From Blastococcus sp. TF02A-35 (lineage in GTDB: Bacteria > Actinomycetota > Actinomycetes > Mycobacteriales > Geodermatophilaceae): a DNA stretch of 64,000 bases. The notes under the pieces were generated by a model that was given only the letters and a program-made list of their open reading frames with translations, ran no database searches and was not told where the DNA came from. The stretch covers positions 1 through 64,000 of the forward strand of contig NZ_SPQP01000008.1 in NCBI RefSeq assembly GCF_004571075.1. The letters are read 5' to 3'. The position numbers were made by a program, and so were the translations under genes. The stretch's first letter is position 1; every line of letters starts with the position of its first letter. Positions 15,427 through 25,403 of the stretch are shown here, in pieces.

Positions 15427-15432
15427 CGCCCG

Positions 15433-15492
15433 ACGAGATCTGCACACTCGCCCCCATCAGCCCGCTGATGGGGGCGAGTGTGCAGATCTCGT
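15433..15492. terminator. Bidirectional terminator, 28-bp perfect hairpin
   Basis: Arms 15433-15460 and 15465-15492 are perfectly complementary over 28 bp with a CCCG loop. It separates the convergent sigma-like gene (ends 15426) and beta-propeller gene (ends 15497), so it serves both strands. Unusually long and perfect. Confidence 0.8.
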
Positions 15493-15496
15493 GGGG

Positions 15497-16819
15497 TCAG
15501 CGGGTCCAGGCCTTGAGGACGCTGGGGGAGACGACGCCCTCGCGGACGCGCTGCGGGTGGTCACCGACCGGGATGCGGGTGATCTCCTGCGCGGTGTCGT
15601 AGTCGATGACGACGACCTCGTCCTCGCCGCTCACCGAGACCCAGCACTCGTCGCCGAAGACGCCGTTGGTCGACCAGTACGGCTTGTCGCCCACCGGCAC
15701 GAGCCGGTGCTCCTCGGTCTCCCGGTCGACGATCGCCGCGTAGCCGTCCATCGTCCCGGCGGCGCACAGCGTGGTCCCCTCCGGGTTGATCGCCAGCCCG
15801 TGGTGGGCGGAGTCGAGCACGTAGAGCTCGCGCGGCTCCTGCGTCAGCTTCGGCAGGTCGACCACCCGCGTCACCGCTCCCACCGCCGGCTCGCCCTCGT
15901 AGGTGGTCCTGCCGTCCTCGTCGGGGGCCTGCGTGTCGAACTCGATCCAGCCGTGGAAGAACGACACCTGCAGGTAGACGAACCGCTCGTCGGGCGCCAC
16001 CGCCATGGGCCGCACCGCCGAGGCCATGTCCGGGTAGCCGGCCTCCTCGAGCTCCTTGCCCATGTCCCACCGCGCCTCGATCGCCATGTCGTCGGTGCGC
16101 ACGATCTGGAAGACCTGCTCGCCCTTGAGGGTGTCGTAGGGGAGGCGGAACTGCGGCCGGTCCGTCGGCGTGTAGACCCGCCCGATGCTGGCGTGGAACA
16201 CCCGCTCCCCGTCGGCGGTGTAGTTGTTCTCGTGGGGCGTGTCCCCGCTGGCGAACTCCCGGGTCTTCACGCCGGTGCGGATGTCCAGCTCGTGCACCTT
16301 GTTCGCGGTCGAGTCGCTGACCAGCAGCCGCTCGCCGTCGGGGGAGACGCCCATGTGGTCGGACCGGTAGCCCTCCATCGGGAAGCGCCACCTGATCTGC
16401 CCGCTCGCCAGGTCGATGCCCACGACGTCGGCGAAGCTCGGCCGGCTGACTGCGAGCAGCCGGCCGTCGTGCGTGGTGAACATGTCGTCGGTGTACTGCG
16501 CGCGGCCCTCGCCGATCGCCGCCTGGATCGCCAGGTAGAAGGCGAGCTTGTCCGGGCGGGTGACGATCTCGGCCATCCGCTTCGCCCGGTCCGGGATCGT
16601 GTCGACCGTCCGGATCGTCTCGTGTGTCCGGGCGTCGACCACCGTGGCGGTGCCGTCCCAGTTGTTGCCGACGAACATGACGTCGCGCGGCGGGCCGGCG
16701 TGGGCGGGCCGGCCGGTGTCGCCGCGGTCGGCCGACGGCACGGCCGCGGAGGTCCCGCCGGTCACGAGGACGGCGGTGAGGGCGAGGGCGACGGACAGCG
16801 GAGCGGCGGTTCGGCGCAC
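15497..16819 (-). CDS. Secreted YncE/WD40-like beta-propeller protein
   Basis: 440 aa from the GTG at 16819, which has a GGGAGG ribosome site. Residues 1-27 form a Sec-type signal peptide (VRRTAAPLSVALALTAVLVT, cleavage near SAA). The rest contains repeated blades with DARTHETIRTVDTIP, GVSPDGERLLVSDSTANKVHE and VVVIDYDTAQEITRIPVGDH. These resemble YVTN-type propellers and the heavy subunit of amine dehydrogenases. No CxxCH haem motif or catalytic residues are evident. It probably acts outside the membrane as a binding or scaffold protein; ligand unknown. It stands alone, convergent with the sigma-like gene. Confidence 0.8.
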   Translation of the reverse strand: MRRTAAPLSVALALTAVLVTGGTSAAVPSADRGDTGRPAHAGPPRDVMFVGNNWDGTATVVDARTHETIRTVDTIPDRAKRMAEIVTRPDKLAFYLAIQAAIGEGRAQYTDDMFTTHDGRLLAVSRPSFADVVGIDLASGQIRWRFPMEGYRSDHMGVSPDGERLLVSDSTANKVHELDIRTGVKTREFASGDTPHENNYTADGERVFHASIGRVYTPTDRPQFRLPYDTLKGEQVFQIVRTDDMAIEARWDMGKELEEAGYPDMASAVRPMAVAPDERFVYLQVSFFHGWIEFDTQAPDEDGRTTYEGEPAVGAVTRVVDLPKLTQEPRELYVLDSAHHGLAINPEGTTLCAAGTMDGYAAIVDRETEEHRLVPVGDKPYWSTNGVFGDECWVSVSGEDEVVVIDYDTAQEITRIPVGDHPQRVREGVVSPSVLKAWTR

Positions 16820-17073
16820 GGGAGCCTCCCGGTCGAGGGGGTGTCGAGATGAGAACGCGCCGGTCCGCCGCGGGTTACGCCCGCGGTGCGACATGGGTCA
16901 CGCGCACGGCCGGACACGCCCGACCGGCACCTCCGCCCGGAAAAGGGTCCGCGAAGGGGTCCACGAGGGCCTGCGCCTGCCGATATCCACTCCGTGATGC
17001 CCCGTCCGAGCACCCGCCACCACGCCACGCAGGCGCCGTCGGCGGACGGGCAGTGGTACGGGGGTGGCAGCCG

Positions 17074-17424
17074 ATGAGCCCGCTGCCCGCGAAGGACGCC
17101 GACGCCCAGGCGCTGGTGCCGTACTGGCTCGACTCGGCCGCCCGCCGGCTGCTGGCCGACACGGTGCGGACGGCGCTGGCCGACGACGACGTGCACCCGG
17201 TCGGCGCCATCCACCTGCAGGACGTGCTCACCGAGCTGCACGTGGCCGCGGCCCGGGAGGCGGTGTGGCCGTCCTCGACCGCACGCGTCCGGCTGGCCAC
17301 GGGCTGGGACGCCGACGTCCTCCCGGTTCGGCTCAGCCCCGCCGAGCTGGCCGGTGTGCTGGACCTGCCCGGCCTGCCCGACGTCCTGCGCGCTGTCCTC
17401 GGCGGCGGGGTGGGCCGCCCGTGA
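17074..17424 (+). CDS. Hypothetical protein, first gene of a two-gene unit
   Basis: 116 aa, family not recognised. It starts at ATG 17074 (MSPLPAKDADAQALVPYWLD) because the upstream in-frame sequence is Arg/Pro-rich intergenic reading. It is mainly helical, with ARRLLADTVRTALADDDVHPV and LHVAAAREAVWPSS, and no Cys, membrane segment or signal. The stop overlaps the next start (GTGA), so the two products are probably made together and may form a complex. Confidence 0.7.
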   Translation: MSPLPAKDADAQALVPYWLDSAARRLLADTVRTALADDDVHPVGAIHLQDVLTELHVAAAREAVWPSSTARVRLATGWDADVLPVRLSPAELAGVLDLPGLPDVLRAVLGGGVGRP

Positions 17425-18185
17425 CGGCATCCAGCATCTTCGGCACGTCGTCCGGTCTGCTGCACCGTCTCCGGGCCGCCCCGGTGGACGTCGGCGACCT
17501 GATCGACGTGGCGACGGAGCTGCTGCCCCGCCTCGAGACGACGAGGCTGCACCTGGCCCTGGTCCGCCGTCCCGGCGCCGGGACGGTGCTGCGGGTGGAG
17601 GAGGACGAGCGGAGCCAGCAGGTCCCGCTGGTCGACCTCGCCGACGACATGAGCCGCGCCGGGGTGCCTGGTACCAGCACCGGCATCGCGGCGGCGCTGC
17701 GCGCCTGGGTGGCCCGGCGCCCGGTGACCGACGACGCGGCGGCCCGCGCGGGCATCGCCGTCCTCGACTGGGCCGACGACGCGGAGACCGCGGTCGGCTG
17801 GACGGTCGTGGTGCTGCGGGGCGACTCCGCCGTCCCGTGGGCGCCGTCCCCGACGGCGCGCACCGTGGAGCTGCACCGCACCCGGTCCGCGGCGACCGGC
17901 CGGGCGCACGACGTCTCGCTGGACATGCGGGTCGAGGGCCCGCTGGCGCTGTGGTCGCACCGCACGGTCCCGGTCCTGGCGACGTCCGCGCTGGTGGCAC
18001 CGGAGCTGATGCTGCACCGCTCCACCACGGCCGGGCTCAGCACGCCGGACATGCACGTCGTCGTGACCCCGCACCGGCCCGTGGTCTGCGCCGAGCCCGG
18101 GGTGGCCCGCCGCCTGGCCGGCCAGAGCGGCGAGTCCAGCGTCACCCTGCCGTGGCGGGACGTCGTCGACCTGCCCTGGCTCTGA
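17421..18185 (+). CDS. Hypothetical protein, second gene of a two-gene unit
   Basis: 254 aa, family not recognised. GTG start at 17421 inside the upstream stop. Soluble alpha/beta pattern: VDVGDLIDVATELLPRLET, then strands LHLALVRRPGAGTVLRVEED and VGWTVVVLRGDSAVPWAPSP. It ends in a conserved-looking LPWRDVVDLPWL. No signal peptide or membrane segment. It faces the NlpC/M15 peptidase gene convergently. No regulatory site was recognised. Confidence 0.7.
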   Translation: MTASSIFGTSSGLLHRLRAAPVDVGDLIDVATELLPRLETTRLHLALVRRPGAGTVLRVEEDERSQQVPLVDLADDMSRAGVPGTSTGIAAALRAWVARRPVTDDAAARAGIAVLDWADDAETAVGWTVVVLRGDSAVPWAPSPTARTVELHRTRSAATGRAHDVSLDMRVEGPLALWSHRTVPVLATSALVAPELMLHRSTTAGLSTPDMHVVVTPHRPVVCAEPGVARRLAGQSGESSVTLPWRDVVDLPWL

Positions 18186-18200
18186 CCGCCCGCCGCCGCG

Positions 18201-20303
18201 TCAGGAGATGCGGCCGTACTCCCAGTGCCACGGTTCGGGCTTCTCGCCGCCGGGTCGGGCCCAGTCGGGCTGGACGAAGCCGAACCGCGCGGCGTTGGCC
18301 GTCATCCAGCGCCACTGCGGGGTGCCCGCGACGTTGATGCCGTCGCAGAGGTCGACCGCCAGCGCCCAGCCGTGGTTGGACGTGCCCGGCAGCGCGGCCA
18401 GCGAGGGCTTCCGGTAGTAGGCCGCCACCTGCCCGCCGAAGGAGCGGTAGGAGTCGGTGATGCACAGGGGCGTGCCGAACTCCGCGGTGTAGGCCTCGGC
18501 CAGCAGGCCGTAGGAGGCCGCGGCGTCGCAGCGGAGCGCGTGCCCGTCCACCCCGAGCCGGCACAGCGCCTCGACGGGGATCCGGCCGTTGGACCAGCCA
18601 CCCCACGCCGCGCTCACCGGTCCGGGGGCGGGCAGCGGGGCGCCGCAGGCGCCGGTGCTGTCGGCCAGGGCGGGCAGCGGGGCGTTGGCCGCGGCCGGCG
18701 CGGTCGCGGTGACGCGGACCGCCGACGAGCCGGGGTCCAGCGAGCGCACGCCCACCTGGTAGGTGGCGGCCGAGGCGCCGACGACGTCGCCGTCGCCCAG
18801 GTACATCCCGACGTCCGTGCCGCCGGGGGAGAAGACCAGGTCGCCGACCTGAAGGTCGCGCAGGGGGACGGCGGCGCCGCGGGCCCACTGGTCCTGCGGG
18901 GTCCCGGCCAGGGCGTACCCGCCCATGAGCCAGGACGCGCGGGTGAACCCGGCGCAGTCGTAGGTCTCCGGGCCAGTGGCCCCGGGCACGAACGGCTTGC
19001 CGAGCTGGGAGAGCGCGTTGCTCACCGCGGCGACGGTCTCGGCCGGCAGCACGGTGACCGGCTCGCTGCCGATGACCGACCAGACGACGCCGGGGAGCGG
19101 GGCGCCGTCGGGGTCGAGGGCGGCGGAGAACCCGTCCGGCAGCGCGGCGGGGTCGGTGATCGACGCCGCTGACGGCGGTGCGATCCCGGCCGCGGCCAGC
19201 CGTCCCAGGTACTCCTGCCAGCGCCGCATGACCGTGTCGTTGCGTGCCTGCTGCGGCCCGGCGACCGGGATGGAGCCGATGCCGGCGAGCACGCCGGAGA
19301 CCTCGGGGGAGAGGTCGTCGACCTCGGCCCGCACGGTCGCGAGCACCTCCTCCGCCCGCTCCTCGGCGACGGCGAGCTCGGCCCGGGCGGCGGCCACCCG
19401 GGCGCGGGCGGCACGCAGGTCGGCCGCCGCGCGCTCGGCGCGCACGACGCTGGCCTGGACGCCGAGCCCGGCCTCGTCGGCCACGGCCTGCCGCAGCAGG
19501 ACCGCGGGGGTGGCCGCGGCCTCCCGGGCGTCGAGCCCGAGCACGGGGAGGCGGTCGACCGGGGCCGAGCGGTAGAGCGCGGCGGCGCTGACGCCGACGG
19601 TCGACCGCTGGGCGGCCACCCGCTCCCGGGCGTCCTGCTCGGCGAGCTGGGCCTGCTGGAGCCGGGCGCGCCGCTGGTCGGCGGCCTGCTCCAGGCGGCG
19701 GTAGTGGTCGGTCTGCTCGAGCAGCGAGCTGCGCGCGGTGAGCGCCAGGGTGGTGGTGTCGGTGGCGCCCCCGAGCTGGCCGGGTGCCGGCAGCCCCAGC
19801 GCGAGCGCGGCCGGGAGCAGCAGGGCGCTGGTGGCGACGACGCCGATGCGGGTCGACCAGCGGGTGCCGGTGCGCTCGGGCGCAGTGGTGGTCCGCCTGC
19901 CCCGCGTGCGGGCCGGCGTGCGCCGGGCAGCGGTGCGACCGGCCGCGGGCCGCTTCGTGCCCCGGGTGCCGGGCCGGGCGGTGCTGCTGGAGCGACGGGC
20001 GGCGACGGCGGCGCGCGCGGCCGCCAGCTGCTCGGGGGTGACGTCGGGGCGGGCCGCGACGGCCTGGCGCAGGGCCACGGCCTCGCGCCGCGCCTCCAGC
20101 TCACGCCGGAGCTGGGCCTCGCGCAGCGCCTTGGCCTCCCGCAGGGCGGCCGCCTCCGCCGGGGTCAGGGGCGGTCGGCCGTCGCGGCGGGGAGTGCCGG
20201 TGCGGGTTCGGGCGGAGGGCGCGGTGCGGGACGTCGGACGGGCCCGGTTCGAGGTGGTCGAGCGGGTGGTCGACGCGCGCGCAGGCGTACGCGGTGCAGG
20301 CAC
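18201..20303 (-). CDS. Cell-wall peptidase: NlpC/P60-like domain fused to M15 D,D-carboxypeptidase
   Basis: 700 aa. A basic, Ala/Arg-rich cytoplasmic N-terminus is followed by one membrane segment (~152-172), a long coiled coil (~195-330, RAAADLRAARARVAAARAEL) and an NlpC/P60-like domain (~430-520, nucleophile motif YDCAGF, C450). The end is an M15B/VanY domain (~610-700: TDSYRSFGGQ, SNHGWALAVDL with ligands H644 and D651, and PWHWEY with H693). M15 enzymes remove the terminal D-Ala of peptidoglycan stems. Oddity: the NlpC histidine position reads TDVGMYLG, Asp in place of His, so that domain may be inactive or altered. It resembles RipA-like hydrolases in layout. GTG start after a structured leader. 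Confidence 0.88.
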   Translation of the reverse strand: MPAPRTPARASTTRSTTSNRARPTSRTAPSARTRTGTPRRDGRPPLTPAEAAALREAKALREAQLRRELEARREAVALRQAVAARPDVTPEQLAAARAAVAARRSSSTARPGTRGTKRPAAGRTAARRTPARTRGRRTTTAPERTGTRWSTRIGVVATSALLLPAALALGLPAPGQLGGATDTTTLALTARSSLLEQTDHYRRLEQAADQRRARLQQAQLAEQDARERVAAQRSTVGVSAAALYRSAPVDRLPVLGLDAREAAATPAVLLRQAVADEAGLGVQASVVRAERAAADLRAARARVAAARAELAVAEERAEEVLATVRAEVDDLSPEVSGVLAGIGSIPVAGPQQARNDTVMRRWQEYLGRLAAAGIAPPSAASITDPAALPDGFSAALDPDGAPLPGVVWSVIGSEPVTVLPAETVAAVSNALSQLGKPFVPGATGPETYDCAGFTRASWLMGGYALAGTPQDQWARGAAVPLRDLQVGDLVFSPGGTDVGMYLGDGDVVGASAATYQVGVRSLDPGSSAVRVTATAPAAANAPLPALADSTGACGAPLPAPGPVSAAWGGWSNGRIPVEALCRLGVDGHALRCDAAASYGLLAEAYTAEFGTPLCITDSYRSFGGQVAAYYRKPSLAALPGTSNHGWALAVDLCDGINVAGTPQWRWMTANAARFGFVQPDWARPGGEKPEPWHWEYGRIS

Positions 20304-20334
20304 TGCGGCGTCCCCCGGGCGTCGTCGTCGGTAC

Positions 20335-20371
20335 GGATGTGTCTCCTGAGGTCAGGAGGTCCCACACATCC
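20335..20371 (-). promoter_or_regulatory. Structured leader hairpin of the NlpC/M15 peptidase gene
   Basis: GGATGTGT (20335-20342) pairs with ACACATCC (20364-20371). Inside, CTCCTGA-GG-TCAGGAG pairs perfectly, leaving a 5-base bulge. The element ends ~32 bases before the GTG start. It is a probable RNA control element. I looked for a c-di-AMP (ydaO) riboswitch, common before actinobacterial wall hydrolases, but saw no GGGGAACC-type core. Confidence 0.45.
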
Positions 20372-20455
20372 ATCGACACGCCGGGGGAGGTGCTTGAAGA
20401 ATTCGCCGGAACGGGGGTGCGACCCGTCCGGGTCAGGTGGAGCCGGGCAGCCGGC

Positions 20456-20647
20456 TCAGGGCGCCCACCAGGCGCCGTGCCGGTGCACGAGGGGGATCCG
20501 CAGCTCGCCGCCGTCCTCGGTGGAGATGACGACCTCGAGCCTGGTGATCCGGACCGGCGGGCCGTCGTCCTCCGGCTCCAGGAGCCGGCCGGTGGCCAGG
20601 GGCATGGGCGGCAGGACGAGGACGTCCTCGTCGGGGAGCTCGGCCAT
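20456..20647 (-). CDS. Small hypothetical protein
   Basis: 63 aa from ATG 20647 with a GAGAGG ribosome site. The sequence starts MAELPDEDVLVLPPMPLATG and ends IPLVHRHGAWWAP, with a strand-rich middle (VRITRLEVVISTEDGGELRI). No family recognised. It lies between the peptidase leader and citrate synthase on the same strand. The compact Shine-Dalgarno and host-like codon use support it being real. Confidence 0.6.
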   Translation of the reverse strand: MAELPDEDVLVLPPMPLATGRLLEPEDDGPPVRITRLEVVISTEDGGELRIPLVHRHGAWWAP

Positions 20648-20706
20648 GCGGGGTCCTCTCACGTGCGGTGGCGCACCCACCGTAGGGACCTGGGGCGCGG
20701 ACGCAA

Positions 20707-20740
20707 CGGGCCGGGTGACCCCGGAGGGTCACCCGGCCCG
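20707..20740 (-). terminator. Terminator after citrate synthase
   Basis: 14-bp perfect stem (CGGGCCGGGTGACC / GGTCACCCGGCCCG), 6-nt loop, 15 bases past the gltA stop on the minus strand. Confidence 0.75.
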
Positions 20741-20754
20741 TGTGCCGGCGTCGG

Positions 20755-22071
<1,317 letters not shown>

Positions 22072-22101
22072 CGACTGGGACGCTACCCCCGACCGGGTCG
22101 G

Positions 22102-25100
22102 TCAGCCCGCCGTCGACGCGCGGTCGGTGCCCTCCTCGCAGGGGAGCTCGAAGGTCCACGTCGCGAGCGCGCGCCCGTCGTGCCACCAGCCACCGCCGCG
22201 CGGGACGAGCGCCAGCCAGGGCTCGGGCAGGAGCGTCGCCGGGTCGTCGGCGGCCACGAGCTCCAGGTCGATGTCGGGCCCGGCGGCCAGGGCGGCCTCC
22301 AGCAGCGGGACGGCCCGCTCGAGGTCGGCGGGCGGCACGGCGACCACGGCCTGCTGGGCCACGCCGGCGGCGAGGATCTCGCGGAAGGCCTGCACCGTCG
22401 CGCCGACCTCCACGGGGTCGAGGGCCGGGGCGGCGAGCGCGGCCGGGTACTCGCGGGTCCACACGTCCAGCTCCTGCGCGAGCCGCTCGCGGACCGCAGG
22501 GGAGTGTGCCCGCTGGGGCAGGTCCAGGGACCCGGTGCCCGGCGTCGGCCGGAGCATCTCCACGAGCGCCGCCGTGGAGAGGTAGGCGGCCTCGAGTGCG
22601 GCTCCGTAGTTCGGCGTGTCGATGAGCTGGTGGAGCCGGCTGGCCGCCTCGAGCAGCGCCCGCGCCTGGGCGCGCCGCAGCTGCCCCGGGCCGGCGAGGA
22701 ACCCGTGTCGGGCGCCCCAGTCGGTCAGCCGCGACCAGTCCCGCTCACCGCGGCCCAGGTACCGCGGGTTGTTCGTGTTCTGGCCGGCGTGGGAGCGGAA
22801 CCGGCTCAGGCTGCGCGGGGTGTAGAAGGCCGGGCCCTTGGCGAGCAGCTGCAGCCACAGCTGGACGTCGTTGAGCACGTCGACGGTGCGGCCGTCGAAG
22901 ATCCAGAGGTCCTCGGGGGAGACGTCGTCGCGGCGGAACAGCACGGTGGTGGGCTCGCCGATGACGTTGGCGCAGTTGAGCAGCACCAGGTTGCCCAGCT
23001 CGCGGCCGTCGAGCAGGCCGTCCCGGGCGCTCAGCTTGGAGAACTCGTGGTTGGCGACCGGCCGGCCGCTCTCGTCGATGAGCACCCGGTGGGAGAACGC
23101 CATCGTGGCCTCGGGGTGCTGCTGCATGCCGCGGACCAGCTCGCGCACGCAGTCGCTGCCGAGGACGTCGTCGTGCATCAGGTACTTCACGTACTCGCCG
23201 CCCGCCTCGGCCAGCAGGCGCCGGGGGTTCTCCAGGCCGCCGACGTTGGGGTCGAACCGGAGGACGCGCACGCGGGAGTCCTGGGCCGCCGTCGCCGCGA
23301 GGATCTCGGGGGTCCGGTCGGTCGAGCAGTCGTCGCCGACGATCACCTCGATGTTGCGGTAGCTCTGCCCGAGCGCGGACTGCAGCGTGGCCTTGAGGAA
23401 CCGCTCGCCGTTGTAGGCGGGGATGAGGATGCTGACGAGCGGGTCGCCCGGGGTCACGCCCGGCACGTCCCGGCCCTGGGCCAGGGCCGCCTCCAGGACG
23501 CGCCGGCGGCTCTCCAGCTGGGCGTCCACCCCGTAGGTGCGGCGGGTCGTGCGGAGCCCTGCCTGCGCCACCCGGCGCACGCCGTCGGGCCCGGCCACCA
23601 GCTCGAGGACCCGCGCCACGACCTCGTCGACGTCCGCCGGCGGCATGTGGATGTCGTGGCGGTCGGTGTACAGCCGGTTCTGGCCCATCGGGTCGGTGGC
23701 CACCAGGGCGACGCCGCACAGCGCTGCCTCGACGCAGGCGCCGGTCGGGAAGCCGTCGAAGGCGCCGGGGGCCAGCCGTCCGGGCGCGGTCGGGGAGACG
23801 ATGACGTCCATCCCGCCCAGGTAGAACGCCCGCAGCTCCGGCGTGCTGAGCACGCCCGAGAAGCTCAGGTCGAGGTCCGCGTGCTCCGGCCGGAGGTCCG
23901 AGGGGCCGAAGCCGCCGACCACGTGCCCCCGCACGGGGAGCCCGGCGTCCGCGAGCTGCCGGAGGGCCGCGAGGTAGATCGGCCACCCCTTGTCGGAGCC
24001 GTCGAGCGTGTACCGCGCCGCGACGAAGCAGACGTCGAGGAAGTCCTTGCCGCTGCCGAAGTAGTCGGTGCGCAGGCCGGCGCCGGGCGCCAGGTAGCTC
24101 CGGCCCACCGGCCCGCCGATCACCTCGGTGACCGGCACGGACCCGCCGGTGACCTCCTCGACGAGGGCGGTGACCAGCGGCTGCGTGGTGATCACGTGCC
24201 TGAGCAGCGGCGAGGCGAGGACGCGGCGCAGCTTCCGCTCCGCCGCCGGCTCGCCCAGGTGCAGGCCGCCGCCGGGGTACAGCTGGAGGACGAACGGCAG
24301 CGCGTGGCGCTCCAGGTCCGGGAGGAAGCGCGCGGCGTTGTTGAGGAACATGATCGACGCGCAGTCGAACTCCGCCAGCCGGCGGGCGTCGTAGGCGGAG
24401 ACCTTGCCGGCCGTCTCCGGGTACAGCGTGGCGTACTCGGCGAGGAGGGGGCGCAGCTCGGGGACGGTCGTCATCACCTCGGCGACGACCCCGCGGCGCA
24501 TCATCCAGTCGAACTCGGCGATTCGGAACCCGGTCCCCTTGGTGGGGAAGTAGTCGTCCAGCACCACCATCCCGCCGCGGCCTCCCGGTGCCCCGGCGCC
24601 GTCGGCCGGGGTCCGCGCGGCGTCCTGCGCGACCGGCTCGGGCAGGAGGGCGAGGACGTCGTCGCCGGTCAGGGCCACCTGCTCCGGCGGCCCCGAACGG
24701 CGGGTGGCCACGTCCGGGAGCAGGCCGACGGCGCCGTAGCGCGCCATCGCCAGGTCGACGAGCGGGCCGGGTACCGGCGCCTCGAAGACGCCCGGGTCCA
24801 GCCGCTCCAGCAGCTCGGCCCGGTAGACGGCGCAGCTGGGCGTCGCCGGCCCGGCGCCTTCGGTGAGCAGCCGGCCGGTCAGCTCGACGTGCGCGCCGTC
24901 GGCGGCCGGGAGGAGCGGGAGGGTCTGCGACGAGCCGGTCGCCTCGTCGACGACGAGCGTGCGGGTCGCCGCCGCGGACAGGTGGGGGTGCAGGTCGAGG
25001 AGCTCGACCTGCCGGCGGAGCTTGTCGGCCGAGGTCCACTCGTCCTCGGCCCGGAGGACGGCGACGTAGCGGCCCCGGCAGGCGGCGATGCCGCGGTGCA

Positions 25101-25332
25101 GCGTCGGCCCGGCGCCCAGCCGCTGCTCGTTGCGCACCACGCGGACGGCGACGCCCTCGCGCTCGGCCCACGCGGTGACGACCGGCAGCGTGCGGTCGCT
25201 GGAGGCGTCGTCGGCGACGACCACGTCGAGGGCCTCGTCGACCGCCTGGCTCCGGATCGACGCCAGCGCGCGCTCGACGTGCGCCTCGTCGTCGCTGGTG
25301 AGCAGGAGGACGCTCGCTCGGGGGGTGGTCAT
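22102..25332 (-). CDS. Tri-modular glycosyltransferase (GT2 - GT4-like - GT2)
   Basis: 1076 aa from the ATG at 25332. Module 1 (1-~230) is GT2: ASVLLLTSDDEAHVERALAS, DVVVADDASSDRTLPV. Module 2 (~255-610) is GT-B: VLDDYFPTKGTGFRIAEFDW, DFLDVCFVAARYTLDGSDKG, PTGACVEAALCGVALVATDP. Module 3 (~640-890) is a second GT2: VSILIPAYNGERFLKATLQS, EVIVGDDCSTDRTPEIL, LMHDDVLGSDCVRELV. The ~180-residue tail is unassigned. No membrane segments, so cytoplasmic. With the following acyltransferase and aminotransferase it likely builds a decorated glycan on a surface polymer or protein. The acceptor is unknown. Confidence 0.85.
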   Translation of the reverse strand: MTTPRASVLLLTSDDEAHVERALASIRSQAVDEALDVVVADDASSDRTLPVVTAWAEREGVAVRVVRNEQRLGAGPTLHRGIAACRGRYVAVLRAEDEWTSADKLRRQVELLDLHPHLSAAATRTLVVDEATGSSQTLPLLPAADGAHVELTGRLLTEGAGPATPSCAVYRAELLERLDPGVFEAPVPGPLVDLAMARYGAVGLLPDVATRRSGPPEQVALTGDDVLALLPEPVAQDAARTPADGAGAPGGRGGMVVLDDYFPTKGTGFRIAEFDWMMRRGVVAEVMTTVPELRPLLAEYATLYPETAGKVSAYDARRLAEFDCASIMFLNNAARFLPDLERHALPFVLQLYPGGGLHLGEPAAERKLRRVLASPLLRHVITTQPLVTALVEEVTGGSVPVTEVIGGPVGRSYLAPGAGLRTDYFGSGKDFLDVCFVAARYTLDGSDKGWPIYLAALRQLADAGLPVRGHVVGGFGPSDLRPEHADLDLSFSGVLSTPELRAFYLGGMDVIVSPTAPGRLAPGAFDGFPTGACVEAALCGVALVATDPMGQNRLYTDRHDIHMPPADVDEVVARVLELVAGPDGVRRVAQAGLRTTRRTYGVDAQLESRRRVLEAALAQGRDVPGVTPGDPLVSILIPAYNGERFLKATLQSALGQSYRNIEVIVGDDCSTDRTPEILAATAAQDSRVRVLRFDPNVGGLENPRRLLAEAGGEYVKYLMHDDVLGSDCVRELVRGMQQHPEATMAFSHRVLIDESGRPVANHEFSKLSARDGLLDGRELGNLVLLNCANVIGEPTTVLFRRDDVSPEDLWIFDGRTVDVLNDVQLWLQLLAKGPAFYTPRSLSRFRSHAGQNTNNPRYLGRGERDWSRLTDWGARHGFLAGPGQLRRAQARALLEAASRLHQLIDTPNYGAALEAAYLSTAALVEMLRPTPGTGSLDLPQRAHSPAVRERLAQELDVWTREYPAALAAPALDPVEVGATVQAFREILAAGVAQQAVVAVPPADLERAVPLLEAALAAGPDIDLELVAADDPATLLPEPWLALVPRGGGWWHDGRALATWTFELPCEEGTDRASTAG

Positions 25333-25403
25333 GCGCGGGGGTCGCCTTTCGGGGGGAACGCTGCGGGGGTCGCTGGGGCGCGGGGCCGGGCCCCGGCCGG
25401 GCG

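Noticed and set aside
20304-20455. c-di-AMP riboswitch upstream of the NlpC/M15 gene
   Set aside because: The position is typical for one, but the conserved core was not found; only a generic hairpin is claimed.
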